DNA from: JADFOI01 sp965218935
Lineage (GTDB): Bacteria > Acidobacteriota > UBA6911 > RPQK01 > JADFOI01
Reading direction: 5' to 3'
NCBI GenBank assembly: GCA_965218935.1
Contig: CBDCMH010000005.1
Location: 124,001 to 188,000 of the forward strand
DNA length: 64,000 nt
Below are positions 25,081-34,284 of the stretch, in pieces (position 1 is the first letter of the stretch; each line of letters starts with the position of its first letter). The notes below the pieces were generated by a model. The model was not told the DNA's origin. It made no database searches and worked only from the letters and a program-made list of their open reading frames with translations. A program made the translations under genes and the position numbers.

Positions 25081-27360
25081 CTATGCGAAACCCTTGGTCG
25101 AACTTCCCGGCGAAAAATGGTTGGCCAGGATCCGTCTCCAGGCATACGCGGACCCTACGCAAAGCGGTATCATAGCCAGACCAAAGGTTCTCCTGGGCAC
25201 CGCCGCCGCGCTGGCAATCATCAGGTTGTCGATATCGTGGCAATCGAAATCGGAGGTACAAACCGAGTTCGCCCGGCTGGACCCCGCCCGCGCAGTACCA
25301 AATTCATGCCCTGGCCGCAAGTTTTTAGCCTCCCCCTGTGGCTTGCCCACCTTCATGGGTTTCATCTCCATCTTTTCGTAAAGGGCATAGTTCATCTCGA
25401 AGATTTCCTTGATGGTGGCAGTGATCCTGGCCTCATCGTAGCTGACTCGTTCTTCCGTCCCATCCGGCCTCACCCGCCAGCTCCATGGCAGCACCTCTAA
25501 ATAGTTCGTGAGCCTGCCGACCCGGCGCCAGCCATCCCGCATGAAATCCTTGAAGTCCATGCCGAACTCCGGGGCAAACTCGCTAAACGCCTGCGGATGC
25601 GGGTATTTATGGGCCCAACTGGCCATCTTTGAGCCGGTGATCTTCACCGTGAGTTCCCTGCGGGGGCCGGGTTTCATGGTGGCCCAGTCATAAGCCGAGG
25701 CGCCCCGAAGGGGCCGGATCGGCTCCGGCCAGATCGCGGGAAGGCGGACTCCCCCATCGCCATCCAGGTGAGCACCCACGTTCTTGTTTTCCACAATGAG
25801 ATTGCTCCCCAGGTAGTCCCGCGGTCCGTAGCCGGATGCATAGAGCAACACGGGCGTTGCGAACGTACCAGTGGATAGAATCACGCGCGCGGCCTTCACC
25901 TCGTGCATCGTTCCCGTCTGGTCCTTGTACACCACCCCGGTCGCGACTGGCCGACTCCCGGCCACCTTTTCAATGAGGACCTTCTGCACTTCCGCGTTGG
26001 CGATCAGTTTCATCCCGTTGTTCAAGCCAATGTAAGCCCAGGGCAGAGAGGTCCCTTTGGCATCGTAGCGGCAGATGTGCCCGTCCCCGCAATAGCCCGA
26101 GTGCACACAGTTCCTCTTGGGGAATAACATCGGCTTCATGTCAAGCCCCAGCGCTCTGCCCGCATCGGTGTACAACCGCGCCCCTATAGGATAGGTCTCC
26201 TCCGGCATCGGAACGCAGTGGTACATGTCGCGAATCTCTTCAATCGCAGGCGTATATTTCCCGAGGGTCCAATCCACCCCGGAGGTTTCACGGTAAACCC
26301 GCATATCGTCTTCTTCCGGAAGGACACCGTTCGCCCCCCAGTGTATGGAGGAGCCACCCACGATTTTGAAGCTCGTATATTTGAAGCCATCTACTTCATA
26401 GTTAAGAGTGTGCCTGGCAGGGAGAGGCCCTTCGGGACCCAATGGATCGTAAGTAATGTTGGGGACCATCGAGCGTCGAAGTGGAGAGCCATAGCCCGGC
26501 CGGATGGCCGGGTCTCGGACTGTCCAGTCGTCTCCGGCCTCGATCATCGCCACCCTCAGCCGGTCCCCCGTCTTCGGGTTCATTCCGCGCTCGGCCAGTC
26601 GCCCGGCCACGATGCAGCCTGCCGAGCCGCCGCCCACCACCACCACGTCATAATAATCTTTCCCGTCGCTGGTCTTGATGGCCGGTGCCGCCACCGTCCC
26701 CTCAAGCCGGACATAGTCGCCCTCGTCCCAGTGGGGAAGGACTTTCTTCATCAGCTTCCGCTGATACTCTTCTTCCTCCCAGTCCATCGGCCCTCGGTGC
26801 CCGGTGATATCCCACCCCGTTACCATCTTCTTCGTGTTGGGATTGGTGATCTGGTGCGTATCCCCCGGCTGGAAGATGATCGTGCCATCGGGATTATGCT
26901 TGACCTCGTGCTCGGGATAGTTCTGAAAGTAAACCGTCAGAATCCGTGTCCGGGCCGCACGGTAAAATGCCAGCACCTGGCCACGCACTTGAGGATCCGT
27001 GATCTTCTGCGCATCCAGCACCAACTCGAGATACTGCTCTTTCTGTTTCTCGTCCAGCTCCAGAAAACTCTTGCCTCCAAAGAACTGCTTGGCCGTCTCG
27101 TTGAACCGGTCCAGAAGGTCCCCCTCCCCCACCGGGAGGTTCTTCAAAACGTAGTCTGTAATCCCGTACTTCTCCAAATCCCGGTATCCGGGGTCCCCCG
27201 GAGCGGAAGGAACGAACAGATCTCCCAGCGCTGCCACAAGGCTTTTTTGCAGATCGGCAGAAGGCGCTGCCATGGCGAGCACTTCCGCGGATGACGCCGT
27301 TAAAACCAGCGTGCCCAACCCAGACTTTTTCAGAAAATCTCTCCTCGAAATATCGTCCAT
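25081..27360 (-). CDS. Fused gluconate-dehydrogenase small subunit and GMC oxidoreductase, Tat-exported
   Basis: The 759-residue protein joins two units that are separate genes at 13759-16082. A Tat leader (SRRDFLKKSGLGTLVL) and a Gluconate_2-dh3 domain (GDLFVPSAPGDPGY through HQITNPNTKKMVTGWD) occupy about residues 1-195. The GMC oxidoreductase follows from about 225: YDVVVVGGGSAGCIVAGRLAE, IVGGSSIHWGA and the Cys-rich loop CVHSGYCGDGHIC. The C-terminal segment is NLMIASAAAVPRR. Fusing chaperone-like escort and enzyme guarantees co-export. The ATG at 27360 has GGAGGAG eight bases upstream; a longer frame to 27390 is less likely. The loop retains three of the four cysteines of the split version. 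A periplasmic FAD dehydrogenase; substrate unknown. Confidence 0.9.
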   Translation of the reverse strand: MDDISRRDFLKKSGLGTLVLTASSAEVLAMAAPSADLQKSLVAALGDLFVPSAPGDPGYRDLEKYGITDYVLKNLPVGEGDLLDRFNETAKQFFGGKSFLELDEKQKEQYLELVLDAQKITDPQVRGQVLAFYRAARTRILTVYFQNYPEHEVKHNPDGTIIFQPGDTHQITNPNTKKMVTGWDITGHRGPMDWEEEEYQRKLMKKVLPHWDEGDYVRLEGTVAAPAIKTSDGKDYYDVVVVGGGSAGCIVAGRLAERGMNPKTGDRLRVAMIEAGDDWTVRDPAIRPGYGSPLRRSMVPNITYDPLGPEGPLPARHTLNYEVDGFKYTSFKIVGGSSIHWGANGVLPEEDDMRVYRETSGVDWTLGKYTPAIEEIRDMYHCVPMPEETYPIGARLYTDAGRALGLDMKPMLFPKRNCVHSGYCGDGHICRYDAKGTSLPWAYIGLNNGMKLIANAEVQKVLIEKVAGSRPVATGVVYKDQTGTMHEVKAARVILSTGTFATPVLLYASGYGPRDYLGSNLIVENKNVGAHLDGDGGVRLPAIWPEPIRPLRGASAYDWATMKPGPRRELTVKITGSKMASWAHKYPHPQAFSEFAPEFGMDFKDFMRDGWRRVGRLTNYLEVLPWSWRVRPDGTEERVSYDEARITATIKEIFEMNYALYEKMEMKPMKVGKPQGEAKNLRPGHEFGTARAGSSRANSVCTSDFDCHDIDNLMIASAAAVPRRTFGLAMIPLCVGSAYAWRRILANHFSPGSSTKGFA

Positions 27361-27677
27361 CAGATTACTCCTCCCTTTCACTTTCGCCAAAGGCTCGTCG
27401 GTGCTCGCTGATCCTAATGGGGAAAAAACAACCCACTAACACAATGAAAACGGTTTGATACGCTCGCATCACTATCTGCATATTTCTCATCAAATGGCGG
27501 ACGCCATCGCCAGGAAGAGTCCTGGGCAACCGGTCCCCTGGCCATGGCGGTCGGAAGTGCGGGGAGGTACACTTCCCCTCTTACGGTGTCCCCAGAAATA
27601 AGACTGGAACAAGAATGAATAACCTAGCATTGAGTTATTTTTCACGATAGACCTTCAAGGCGGACCTGTCAAGTTGA
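27361..27677. other. 317-bp spacer without genes between GMC fusion and IS
   Basis: This holds the leader of the minus-strand GMC fusion (ribosome site near 27370) and the left flank of the insertion sequence. I see no gene or convincing promoter; a short inverted stretch (GGGGAGGTACACTTCCCC, about 27561) is the only structure. Confidence 0.5.
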
Positions 27678-29177
27678 CGAATTGCCTCATCAAAAATCTA
27701 TTCGAAATGGATACGTTGCCTCATTAAAAAATCTATTCGAAATTGCCTGGCCCTGAGCAGGGGAATAGAAGTGTCCTCCATGAAGGAATGGAGGGCACCA
27801 ATGAGGTTAACGATGGCAGAAAAGCGTGTATTGGTCAAAAGTTTTGCCCCCCGCTACCGGAAGAAGGGCAAGAAGGTGAAGGGGGAAGTGTTGACGGAGT
27901 TTACCCAAATGACGGGCTACAACCGCTGCTATGGAGCCTATCTGCTTCGCCACCAGGGCAAGCGGATCCGGTTGAGCCCCAAGCTGGTGGCGGTAGGGGA
28001 TATCGGCAAGAGAGTACGGCGAGAGCGGGCCCGCAAATACGACCAGAAAGTTCTAAAGGCGCTGACGATGATCTGGGAGATACTGGACTATTTGTGTGGC
28101 AAACGTCTGGTCGCGATTTTGCCGGAAGTGGTACCCATTTTACAAAGACATGGGGAACTGAAAGTGGATGCCAGCACCCATGAGCGGTTGATGCAGATCA
28201 GCGCCGCCACCATCGATCGGCTGCTGGAGCCCGAAAGGTGCAAGCACCGTCTCAAAGGACGATCCGGAACCAAGCCGGGAACGCTGCTCAAACACCAGAT
28301 TCCGATCAAGCGTTTCGCCGACTGGCAGGAGGATCGCCCCGGTTTTGTGGAAGTGGACCTGGTGGGCCATGAGGGAGGCCAGGGTCGGGGGGACTACCTT
28401 CAAACCCTGGATGTGACGGACGTGTACACGGGCTGGACAGAGGTCCGAGCGGTGCGCAATAAGGCCCAGGTGTGGGTCCTGGAAGCGATGAAGCTGCTTC
28501 AGAAGCGCTCGCCCTTCCCTTGGCTGGGGATGGCTTCGGACAACGGCAGCGAGTTCATCAACAAGCACTTGATTCGTTTTTGTGAGCAGGAAAAGATCAG
28601 CTTCAGCCGAACCCGCCCCTCGCGCAAGAATGACAACCCTTATGTGGAGCAGAAAAACTATTCGGTGGTTCGGCGGGCCGTGGGTTATGCTCGCTACGAG
28701 GGAGAGCGAGAACAGGAGCTGGTGAACGAGTTGTACGATCGGCTGCGACTGCAGATCAACTTTTTCAAGCCGGTCATGAAGATGGTGGCCAAGCAACGTC
28801 GAGGGTCTCGGATCTGGAAAAAGTATGATGTGCCGAAAACTCCCTACCGGAGGATCTGCGAGTCCCCTGAGGTGGCGGACAAGATCAAGCGGGAACTGGC
28901 CCGAGAGTATGAGAAGCTCAATCCGGCCCAGCTGGCACGGCAGATCGGCTGGCTTCAGAATTGCCTTTTGCTCAAACCGACTCCTGAGCAGAAGAAACGA
29001 TGGGAAGCGGGCTGGATGTGAAAATCTTTCTCTTGCTGCAGGCTGCGGGTGTTGGGCAAGGGGTTGCCACTCCTCTGGTTGGTGCTTTTTACCACCACTT
29101 TTTGCAATCCCTTTCGGATAGATTCTTAGTGAGGCAACGAATACCCTTTGGAATAGATTTTTACGTGAGGCAACGGG
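27678..29177 (+). mobile_element. 1500-bp insertion sequence, copy A
   Basis: The borders were set by comparison with the copy at 50121-51620, where identity starts and stops. Flanking 5-bp direct repeats (GTTGA at 27673-27677 and 29178-29182) fit a target duplication. Each end has two iterated motifs of the form TTGCCTCA-x-AAATCTATTC: direct at the left end, inverted at the right. The element carries one integrase-type transposase. The two copies differ at three positions that I noticed in 1500 bp, so transposition or gene conversion was recent. Confidence 0.92.
27801..29021 (+). CDS. IS transposase with integrase (rve/DDE) core, copy A
   Basis: The 406-residue protein has an N-terminal helical DNA-binding region (EFTQMTGYNRCYGAYLLR) and an RNase H-like integrase core. 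The catalytic acidic residues appear in VEVDLVGHEGG, MASDNGSEFIN and NPYVEQKNYSVVR, giving a D-D-E triad. A basic C-terminal tail follows. I chose the ATG at 27801 with GGAGGG five bases upstream; an earlier GTG at 27771 is possible. It differs from copy B at two residues that I saw (Val/Ile in KRVLxKSF and Ile/Thr in GKRxRL). The family resembles rve-type elements usually left unclassified (ISNCY); I cannot assign an ISfinder group without a search. It should be functional. Confidence 0.9.
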   Translation: MRLTMAEKRVLVKSFAPRYRKKGKKVKGEVLTEFTQMTGYNRCYGAYLLRHQGKRIRLSPKLVAVGDIGKRVRRERARKYDQKVLKALTMIWEILDYLCGKRLVAILPEVVPILQRHGELKVDASTHERLMQISAATIDRLLEPERCKHRLKGRSGTKPGTLLKHQIPIKRFADWQEDRPGFVEVDLVGHEGGQGRGDYLQTLDVTDVYTGWTEVRAVRNKAQVWVLEAMKLLQKRSPFPWLGMASDNGSEFINKHLIRFCEQEKISFSRTRPSRKNDNPYVEQKNYSVVRRAVGYARYEGEREQELVNELYDRLRLQINFFKPVMKMVAKQRRGSRIWKKYDVPKTPYRRICESPEVADKIKRELAREYEKLNPAQLARQIGWLQNCLLLKPTPEQKKRWEAGWM

Positions 29178-29275
29178 GTTGAGCCGGACTCAGAGACAAC
29201 AAGCGGATGGAACCACAGATGGTGCAGGGTGGGAATGCCAGTTGAGCGGGTCGCCGTACGTCTGGGTGAAGTACT

Positions 29276-31450
29276 TCAAAAGTGAAAGGAGTGGGTGAAC
29301 TTCAAGATCAATTTTCTATCGGTGAGGTCTGACCTCCGTGTCTGATTGTAGACCACGAACAAATCGTCGCCTGGACGGTAGATATAGTTTAATCGAAAGT
29401 TGATACTCACCAGATCTTCCAGGTTGTCATATTGGACAGTAGTGCTTGCGAGCCACTGGTTGCTCACGTTGTAATGAATCCCTACATTGCTCACACTTGA
29501 AGAAAACTCACCGCCGGGCAACACGACATCATCCAGCCTATACTCGATATCAAAAGAGAGATTTTGGGACCACTTGATACTGGGGTTCAGGTTCAAGGTG
29601 GTTCTCTCGCCGTCCCAGAAATCATTTTCTCGCTGGAATTGGAAAAAGCCACTCACTCTCCTACCCGAATAGGAGATGACCTGCGCCTGGAAGCGATGAC
29701 TCCTATAGGGTCCAGGCGGAACCGGAATTCGTTCCCTTAACAGGAAGCCATCCTCTAGAAATTCAAAAACCTTTGCGTAGCTAAACTGTAGGGAATCTCC
29801 GCTTTCCAACGCTAGGCCGAAACTCAAGGCTTGCTCTCTTGTTTCCAAAATCTCGTCCTGGTTGGTGAGATAACGCAAGTTGGCACCTATCTCAAAGCGC
29901 CGGATCCACTCGCTGCCGGGTCGTGGATTGACCTGGAAATCCAATAAACTCTGGTTCATATCCGCTCGAGGTACAAATCCCATCTCGGCATTGAAGTTCC
30001 GCCCTATGATCATGTGTTCCGCGTTGGCGGTCAAAAGATCTGTTTGCCAGGAGATCTGCAGTGGCCTTGTCGCCCAAGTGTTTTCTTCAAACCCGGGCGT
30101 CTGAGAACCGACGAAGAAGGATTCCAGGTGCAGGTTGTCAAAAAGTACGAAATTACTGTCCAAACCAAAGGTGCGATTGTAGTCGTCCTCCAGGCTGGAC
30201 TGACGATTGGTGACTAGGGCACCCACATTTGAACGAGAGAGGAATCTTTTTCTGACTCTCAGCACCGTGAAATTGCTCCCCGGGGTATCTTCAAAATCAA
30301 GGGTCTGCATATTGATAAAGCCTAAATCCAACCCTTTGAGCTGCCCGGTGACTTTGACACCCGCCAGAATGTCTATGGGCTCCCGACTTTCCGATAAACC
30401 GATCGTTCGACTATGAAAGGGCTTCACTTCCGGCGCAAATCCCCCGGGACCGAAGTCAAATAGGCTGGCATTTTCCTGGAAGAATTCTCTTCTTTCAGGA
30501 AAAAAGACGGAGAATCGCGTCAGGTTCACGATCTGTTCATCGACATCTGCTTCGGCAAAGTCTGGATTGACCGTCACATCCAGAGTTAGACTCGGAGTCA
30601 GCTGATACTTCAAATCCTCCAACCCCGCATCGAATAGATGATCCGTTTCCGGTCTTCCTTCTCTGAAAACACGGGACGCCCCGCCAGTCACGAAGGGTTT
30701 GATGCGGAGTCTGTGTCCAGCGGAAATGTTCTCCAAGCCAACCAATTCACCCGCTTGAGAGACCTGGAAGAAGTTGAAGTCGCGCCGATAATTACTCCAA
30801 ATAGCCTCTTCGTTCTTCCGCCTGATGTTTCGCTTGAAGTCGATTCCCCACACTTGGATGTCCCTGCCCGGCATTCGTATGGAACTAAAGGGGATCTCGA
30901 TTTCCACCATCCAGCCTCTCTCATTTCGAGCGGCGGCCACGACCCAACGTTCATCCCAGTTGGAGTTCTCACGCCCTCCTTCGTCCGTGATCCAAGAGTC
31001 AAACTTCGTCCCCAAGGGATTGGTGCGAAAGATAAAGCCATCTTGATGGTTGTGAAAAGTATCCAGGATGATCTCAAAGGTATCGTCGCTCCCGAGGGAA
31101 TCGTCCCGAGCTCTCTCCTTGGCGATAATTCCTCCGGCTTGAGAGTCTTCACAGACAACGCCAAAGAAAACGGACTCGTCATTGTAGATGATCTTGACAA
31201 CGGTTCTTTCAGTAGCTGGCTCCCCCTCCCGCGGGTCTCGCTGGAGAAAGTCTGAGACGGCAGGCACCTCATCCCATAATGCCTCACTGAGATTTCCATC
31301 CAGAGTTAGTGAGCCATCGATCCGTACGGCTTGAGCGATTTTCCTCTCTGGGCCCTGCGCAACTGCGCCAGGGAGCATGGAGTGGGAGGAGCAATGGAGC
31401 CACAGCGCCATCATGAAAACAAGCGAGTTGATCCGCCAGGGCCTGTTCAT
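29276..31450 (-). CDS. DUF5916 outer-membrane protein with CBM9-like domain (paralog 2)
   Basis: The 724-residue protein has a signal peptide ending near GAVAQG. The CBM9-like domain (about 35-240) starts with RIDGSLTLDGNLSEALWDEV. The DUF5916 barrel carries FFPERREFFQENASLFDFG and ends in LILKFTHSFHF, with a terminal Phe as in outer-membrane barrels. I start at the ATG at 31450 (GAAGG upstream), because the longer frame to 31573 would overlap the preceding gene's stop. It follows the paralog at 31563 on the same strand with a 112-bp gap, so the pair is probably one transcript and a tandem duplicate. They lie just inside the left IS copy. Ligand unknown. Confidence 0.87.
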   Translation of the reverse strand: MNRPWRINSLVFMMALWLHCSSHSMLPGAVAQGPERKIAQAVRIDGSLTLDGNLSEALWDEVPAVSDFLQRDPREGEPATERTVVKIIYNDESVFFGVVCEDSQAGGIIAKERARDDSLGSDDTFEIILDTFHNHQDGFIFRTNPLGTKFDSWITDEGGRENSNWDERWVVAAARNERGWMVEIEIPFSSIRMPGRDIQVWGIDFKRNIRRKNEEAIWSNYRRDFNFFQVSQAGELVGLENISAGHRLRIKPFVTGGASRVFREGRPETDHLFDAGLEDLKYQLTPSLTLDVTVNPDFAEADVDEQIVNLTRFSVFFPERREFFQENASLFDFGPGGFAPEVKPFHSRTIGLSESREPIDILAGVKVTGQLKGLDLGFINMQTLDFEDTPGSNFTVLRVRKRFLSRSNVGALVTNRQSSLEDDYNRTFGLDSNFVLFDNLHLESFFVGSQTPGFEENTWATRPLQISWQTDLLTANAEHMIIGRNFNAEMGFVPRADMNQSLLDFQVNPRPGSEWIRRFEIGANLRYLTNQDEILETREQALSFGLALESGDSLQFSYAKVFEFLEDGFLLRERIPVPPGPYRSHRFQAQVISYSGRRVSGFFQFQRENDFWDGERTTLNLNPSIKWSQNLSFDIEYRLDDVVLPGGEFSSSVSNVGIHYNVSNQWLASTTVQYDNLEDLVSINFRLNYIYRPGDDLFVVYNQTRRSDLTDRKLILKFTHSFHF

Positions 31451-31562
31451 GATCTTGTGCCTTCGTCCCCACGTGCCTTTGCGCGGTCGTGAGTGGAACT
31501 TTGCATATTTTGTCTTCAAGAAGTTTGCCCGACTGTAGCAGATCGGCTTTGAGAAATAAGGG

Positions 31563-33749
31563 CTAGAAATCAAAGGAATGGGTGAACTTCACAATGAAAG
31601 AGCGATCAATATCGGTCACTGGACCGCTGTCTTCCCGGAACTCATTGAAGACGATAAACAGGTCATCGCCAGGCCGATAGATGTAGTTCAGCCGGAAGTT
31701 GACACCCCACAAGTCACCGCTGCTATTGTATTGGACCAGGGCGCTGGTGAGCCATTTCCGGCTGAGTGCAAAGTTGAAGCGATTGTTCACCTGGTGGAGA
31801 AGAGGCGCCTCTTCCCCGGAAATCTTTATGCGGTTGATCGAATAGTTTATCCCCAGCGAGAAACGGCTGCTGAAGCTCACCGAGGGACCGATATCCCACT
31901 GTTGCCGCTGGCCGCCTGGTCCGTAGTAATTCCACTCAGTTCTGTAACCCAAAGTGCCAGTGAGCTTGCGGGCCGGATTCAAGCGATAGCGGAACTCCGA
32001 GTACCACCAGCTGTACCGCCCCGGAGGCACCTGTAATCCACCGGGAAGTCTTAGAGGTTCATCTTCGATGACTTCAATCTTATGGTGGGGATTGGCGGCA
32101 ATGGAACTTCCGTCCTGAAACTGAATGGAGTTGTCCAAGTGATAGACTTCGGTGACCAGCTCATTGTCATCAGCCCCTCGGAAATGCTCGAAATGGACCC
32201 CCGAGTTGAACTGCCTGATTCGGTCATTGTCTGGCCGAGGTGAGAGCGTAATACGATAACCATAGTTCCGAACATTCTCTCGTTTTAGGAAGCCCAGTTG
32301 CGGATCAAAATTCTCCTCGACCACAAAATGGGTGAAAGCCGCGGTGAGGAAGTCGTCCTGCCAGGTCGTTTCTATCGCTCCCATCCACTGTCGATCGTCA
32401 ACTCCGGCGGCGAAGGTCTTGGCCAACATGCCCACCACCTTCAGGTGCTGGAAGAAAACCAGGTTCTGATCCACCCCCACCACTCGATTGAAATCTCCTC
32501 CTTCCGCCTGCCGGCTGGTTAAATAGAATCCCAATGAAGAGCGGGAGAAAAGATCCCGTTTCAGGCGAACGACACCGAAATTGTCTCCGGGTCGGCCTTG
32601 GAAATCATCTGTTTGAGCGTTGAGTACTCCCAGTGTGAATTTGTCTCCAAATTTGCCCGTTAATTTAGCGCCCGCCAAAATTGGGATGGCCTCCCCCGAC
32701 TCGGAAAGACCGATCTGACGACTGTGGAAAATTTCAATGTCCGGTGCTCTGCCGAAGCGAAGTGCATTGACCCCGAAGATGCCCGCGCCTTCCAGAAAAA
32801 ACTCCCTCTTCTCGGGAAAGAAGACAGGAAATCGGTCGAAATTAATCACCTGATTGTCGACTTCCGTTTCAGCAAAATCTGTGTTGACTGTCAGATCCAG
32901 TGTGAGCCCTGATGTGACCGAATACTTGAGGTCTTCCAGGCCCACGTCTCCCAGTAAACTGGTGTTGCGCTCCTCGGCTCCCTGGGTTACCACCCGAGTG
33001 TTGATGTAAGGCTTAACTCGAAGTCGTAATGCTGCTTCGACTTCCACCAGTCCCACTAAATGCCCGGCTTGAGAAAGTTGCTGAAAGCTGAAATCCCGAT
33101 CATAGTTGTTCCAGTAGCTGAACTCATTCTTGCGGCGAATAACACGCTCAAAATCAACTCCAAAGCTCGTACTGGAGGATGCAAAGCGGATGGTCCTCAG
33201 GGGAATCTTGATCTCAGCGGACCAACCTTCTTCATCCACTTGGGTCTCGACCTCCCATTTCTCATCCCAGTCGTCGTTAAGGTCTCTTCCCTCGTCTGTG
33301 ACCAGCGCATCGTATTGCGTCCCCTTAGGGTTAATTTTGAACAAGAAAGCATTTCGGTGGTCATGAAAGGTGTCGAGGATGATGGTAAAGCTATCATCAT
33401 TTCCGAAGTCATTATCCCGTCTCAGTTCCGTGGCCAGAATCCCGCCCGGCCGGCTGTCAAAGCACCTGACCCCAAAATACAGGTTGTCTTTGTCGTAAAG
33501 GGCACGCACTTCGGTCTTCTCAGTTGCCGGCATGCCTTCGTCGGGGTCCCTTTGGGCGAATTCCCCCGCCACAGCCACATCCTGCCACACCCCTTCATCC
33601 AGTCGTCCATCCAAGACGGGAGCTTCCTGGATTTGGAGAATTTTGAGCTCGCTGCTGCCGTGCTGCCGGCCGACAGACGAGTCTTGCTGAGCCATGGACC
33701 ACAGCGGCGAAAGAACGATCAGGAATAGGGTAATGGCGAAGTGTTTCAA
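31563..33749 (-). CDS. DUF5916 outer-membrane protein with CBM9-like domain (paralog 3)
   Basis: The 728-residue product has a signal peptide (KHFAITLFLIVLSPLWSMAQ). The CBM9-like domain spans about 35-240 (VLDGRLDEGVWQDVAVAGEF and NLYFGVRCFD). The barrel region has FFPEKREFFLEGAGIF and ends in FIVKFTHSFDF. The start codon appears to be TTG, with GAGG ten bases upstream, as in the paralog at 361-2538. Its C-terminus is very like that of its downstream neighbour at 29276 (shared FRLNYIYRPGDDLF), which supports tandem duplication. A 535-bp gene-free region separates it from the divergent amidohydrolase at 34285. It should be an outer-membrane protein of unknown ligand. Confidence 0.87.
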   Translation of the reverse strand: MKHFAITLFLIVLSPLWSMAQQDSSVGRQHGSSELKILQIQEAPVLDGRLDEGVWQDVAVAGEFAQRDPDEGMPATEKTEVRALYDKDNLYFGVRCFDSRPGGILATELRRDNDFGNDDSFTIILDTFHDHRNAFLFKINPKGTQYDALVTDEGRDLNDDWDEKWEVETQVDEEGWSAEIKIPLRTIRFASSSTSFGVDFERVIRRKNEFSYWNNYDRDFSFQQLSQAGHLVGLVEVEAALRLRVKPYINTRVVTQGAEERNTSLLGDVGLEDLKYSVTSGLTLDLTVNTDFAETEVDNQVINFDRFPVFFPEKREFFLEGAGIFGVNALRFGRAPDIEIFHSRQIGLSESGEAIPILAGAKLTGKFGDKFTLGVLNAQTDDFQGRPGDNFGVVRLKRDLFSRSSLGFYLTSRQAEGGDFNRVVGVDQNLVFFQHLKVVGMLAKTFAAGVDDRQWMGAIETTWQDDFLTAAFTHFVVEENFDPQLGFLKRENVRNYGYRITLSPRPDNDRIRQFNSGVHFEHFRGADDNELVTEVYHLDNSIQFQDGSSIAANPHHKIEVIEDEPLRLPGGLQVPPGRYSWWYSEFRYRLNPARKLTGTLGYRTEWNYYGPGGQRQQWDIGPSVSFSSRFSLGINYSINRIKISGEEAPLLHQVNNRFNFALSRKWLTSALVQYNSSGDLWGVNFRLNYIYRPGDDLFIVFNEFREDSGPVTDIDRSFIVKFTHSFDF

Positions 33750-34284
33750 AGCCAGGTTACCTCATGTTTGAAATGACAATTGAACAAGCGAGCGAATAGA
33801 GAGGAAAAAATAATGGCCCTCTTCTAAGCACCACTTAGCTCTGGGAAAATCGAGCCATTTTCCCACCTCCCTCTGGTCAGTGTCAAGGCGAAGGTGCGGC
33901 CTGGCCGCCCGGGAGGCCAGGGTTCATTTTCGACTGGAAGCGTGACTACGGAATCTGTTTAATTGGCTTGAATGTGGGCTGTTGAGTAAGGGTGAACTTG
34001 AAGCGGCCGCCCCTCACTTTCAGCTCTTGTGCTCTGGCCAGGCCGATTGGAAGGGACTCACCGTTAGTACCGAAGGGAGACACTGACACTCGAGCACGAA
34101 AAGCGAGCCTGCACTTTCTGCACTCCCTGTACCTGTGCTCGCCAAAAATTTGGACTCTTTGACTTCCGCCGCGTATAATTGCGCCTATACGGGGGAATGA
34201 GCAATCTTGCACGTCTCTCGCCTGAGATTTAATCTACAGTCAAGTGACGCAGCAGACAAGTTTAAACTGAAAAGGGAGGTTTTC
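33750..34284. other. 535-bp divergent spacer without a convincing gene
   Basis: It lies between the divergent DUF5916 gene and amidohydrolase. An 88-codon minus-strand frame (33946-34212) has no recognisable family, signal peptide or ribosome site, so I do not call it. A good promoter match for the right-hand gene is at 34150-34179. Confidence 0.6.
34150..34179 (+). promoter_or_regulatory. Likely sigma70 promoter for amidohydrolase-cohesin pair
   Basis: TTGGAC (34150-34155) and a perfect TATAAT (34174-34179) are separated by 18 bp. The predicted start of transcription is about 100 bp upstream of the ATG at 34285. It would drive both the amidohydrolase and the coupled cohesin-like gene. Confidence 0.55.

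Noticed and set aside
27682..27750. Two near-identical spaced motifs that look like the start of a CRISPR array
   Set aside because: They are the iterated ends of the insertion sequence, recur inverted at the right end and at the second copy, and have no further repeats or cas genes.
33946..34212. 88-codon minus-strand frame in the 535-bp spacer
   Set aside because: No ribosome site, signal peptide or recognisable domain, and it overlaps the likely promoter of the amidohydrolase at 34285.
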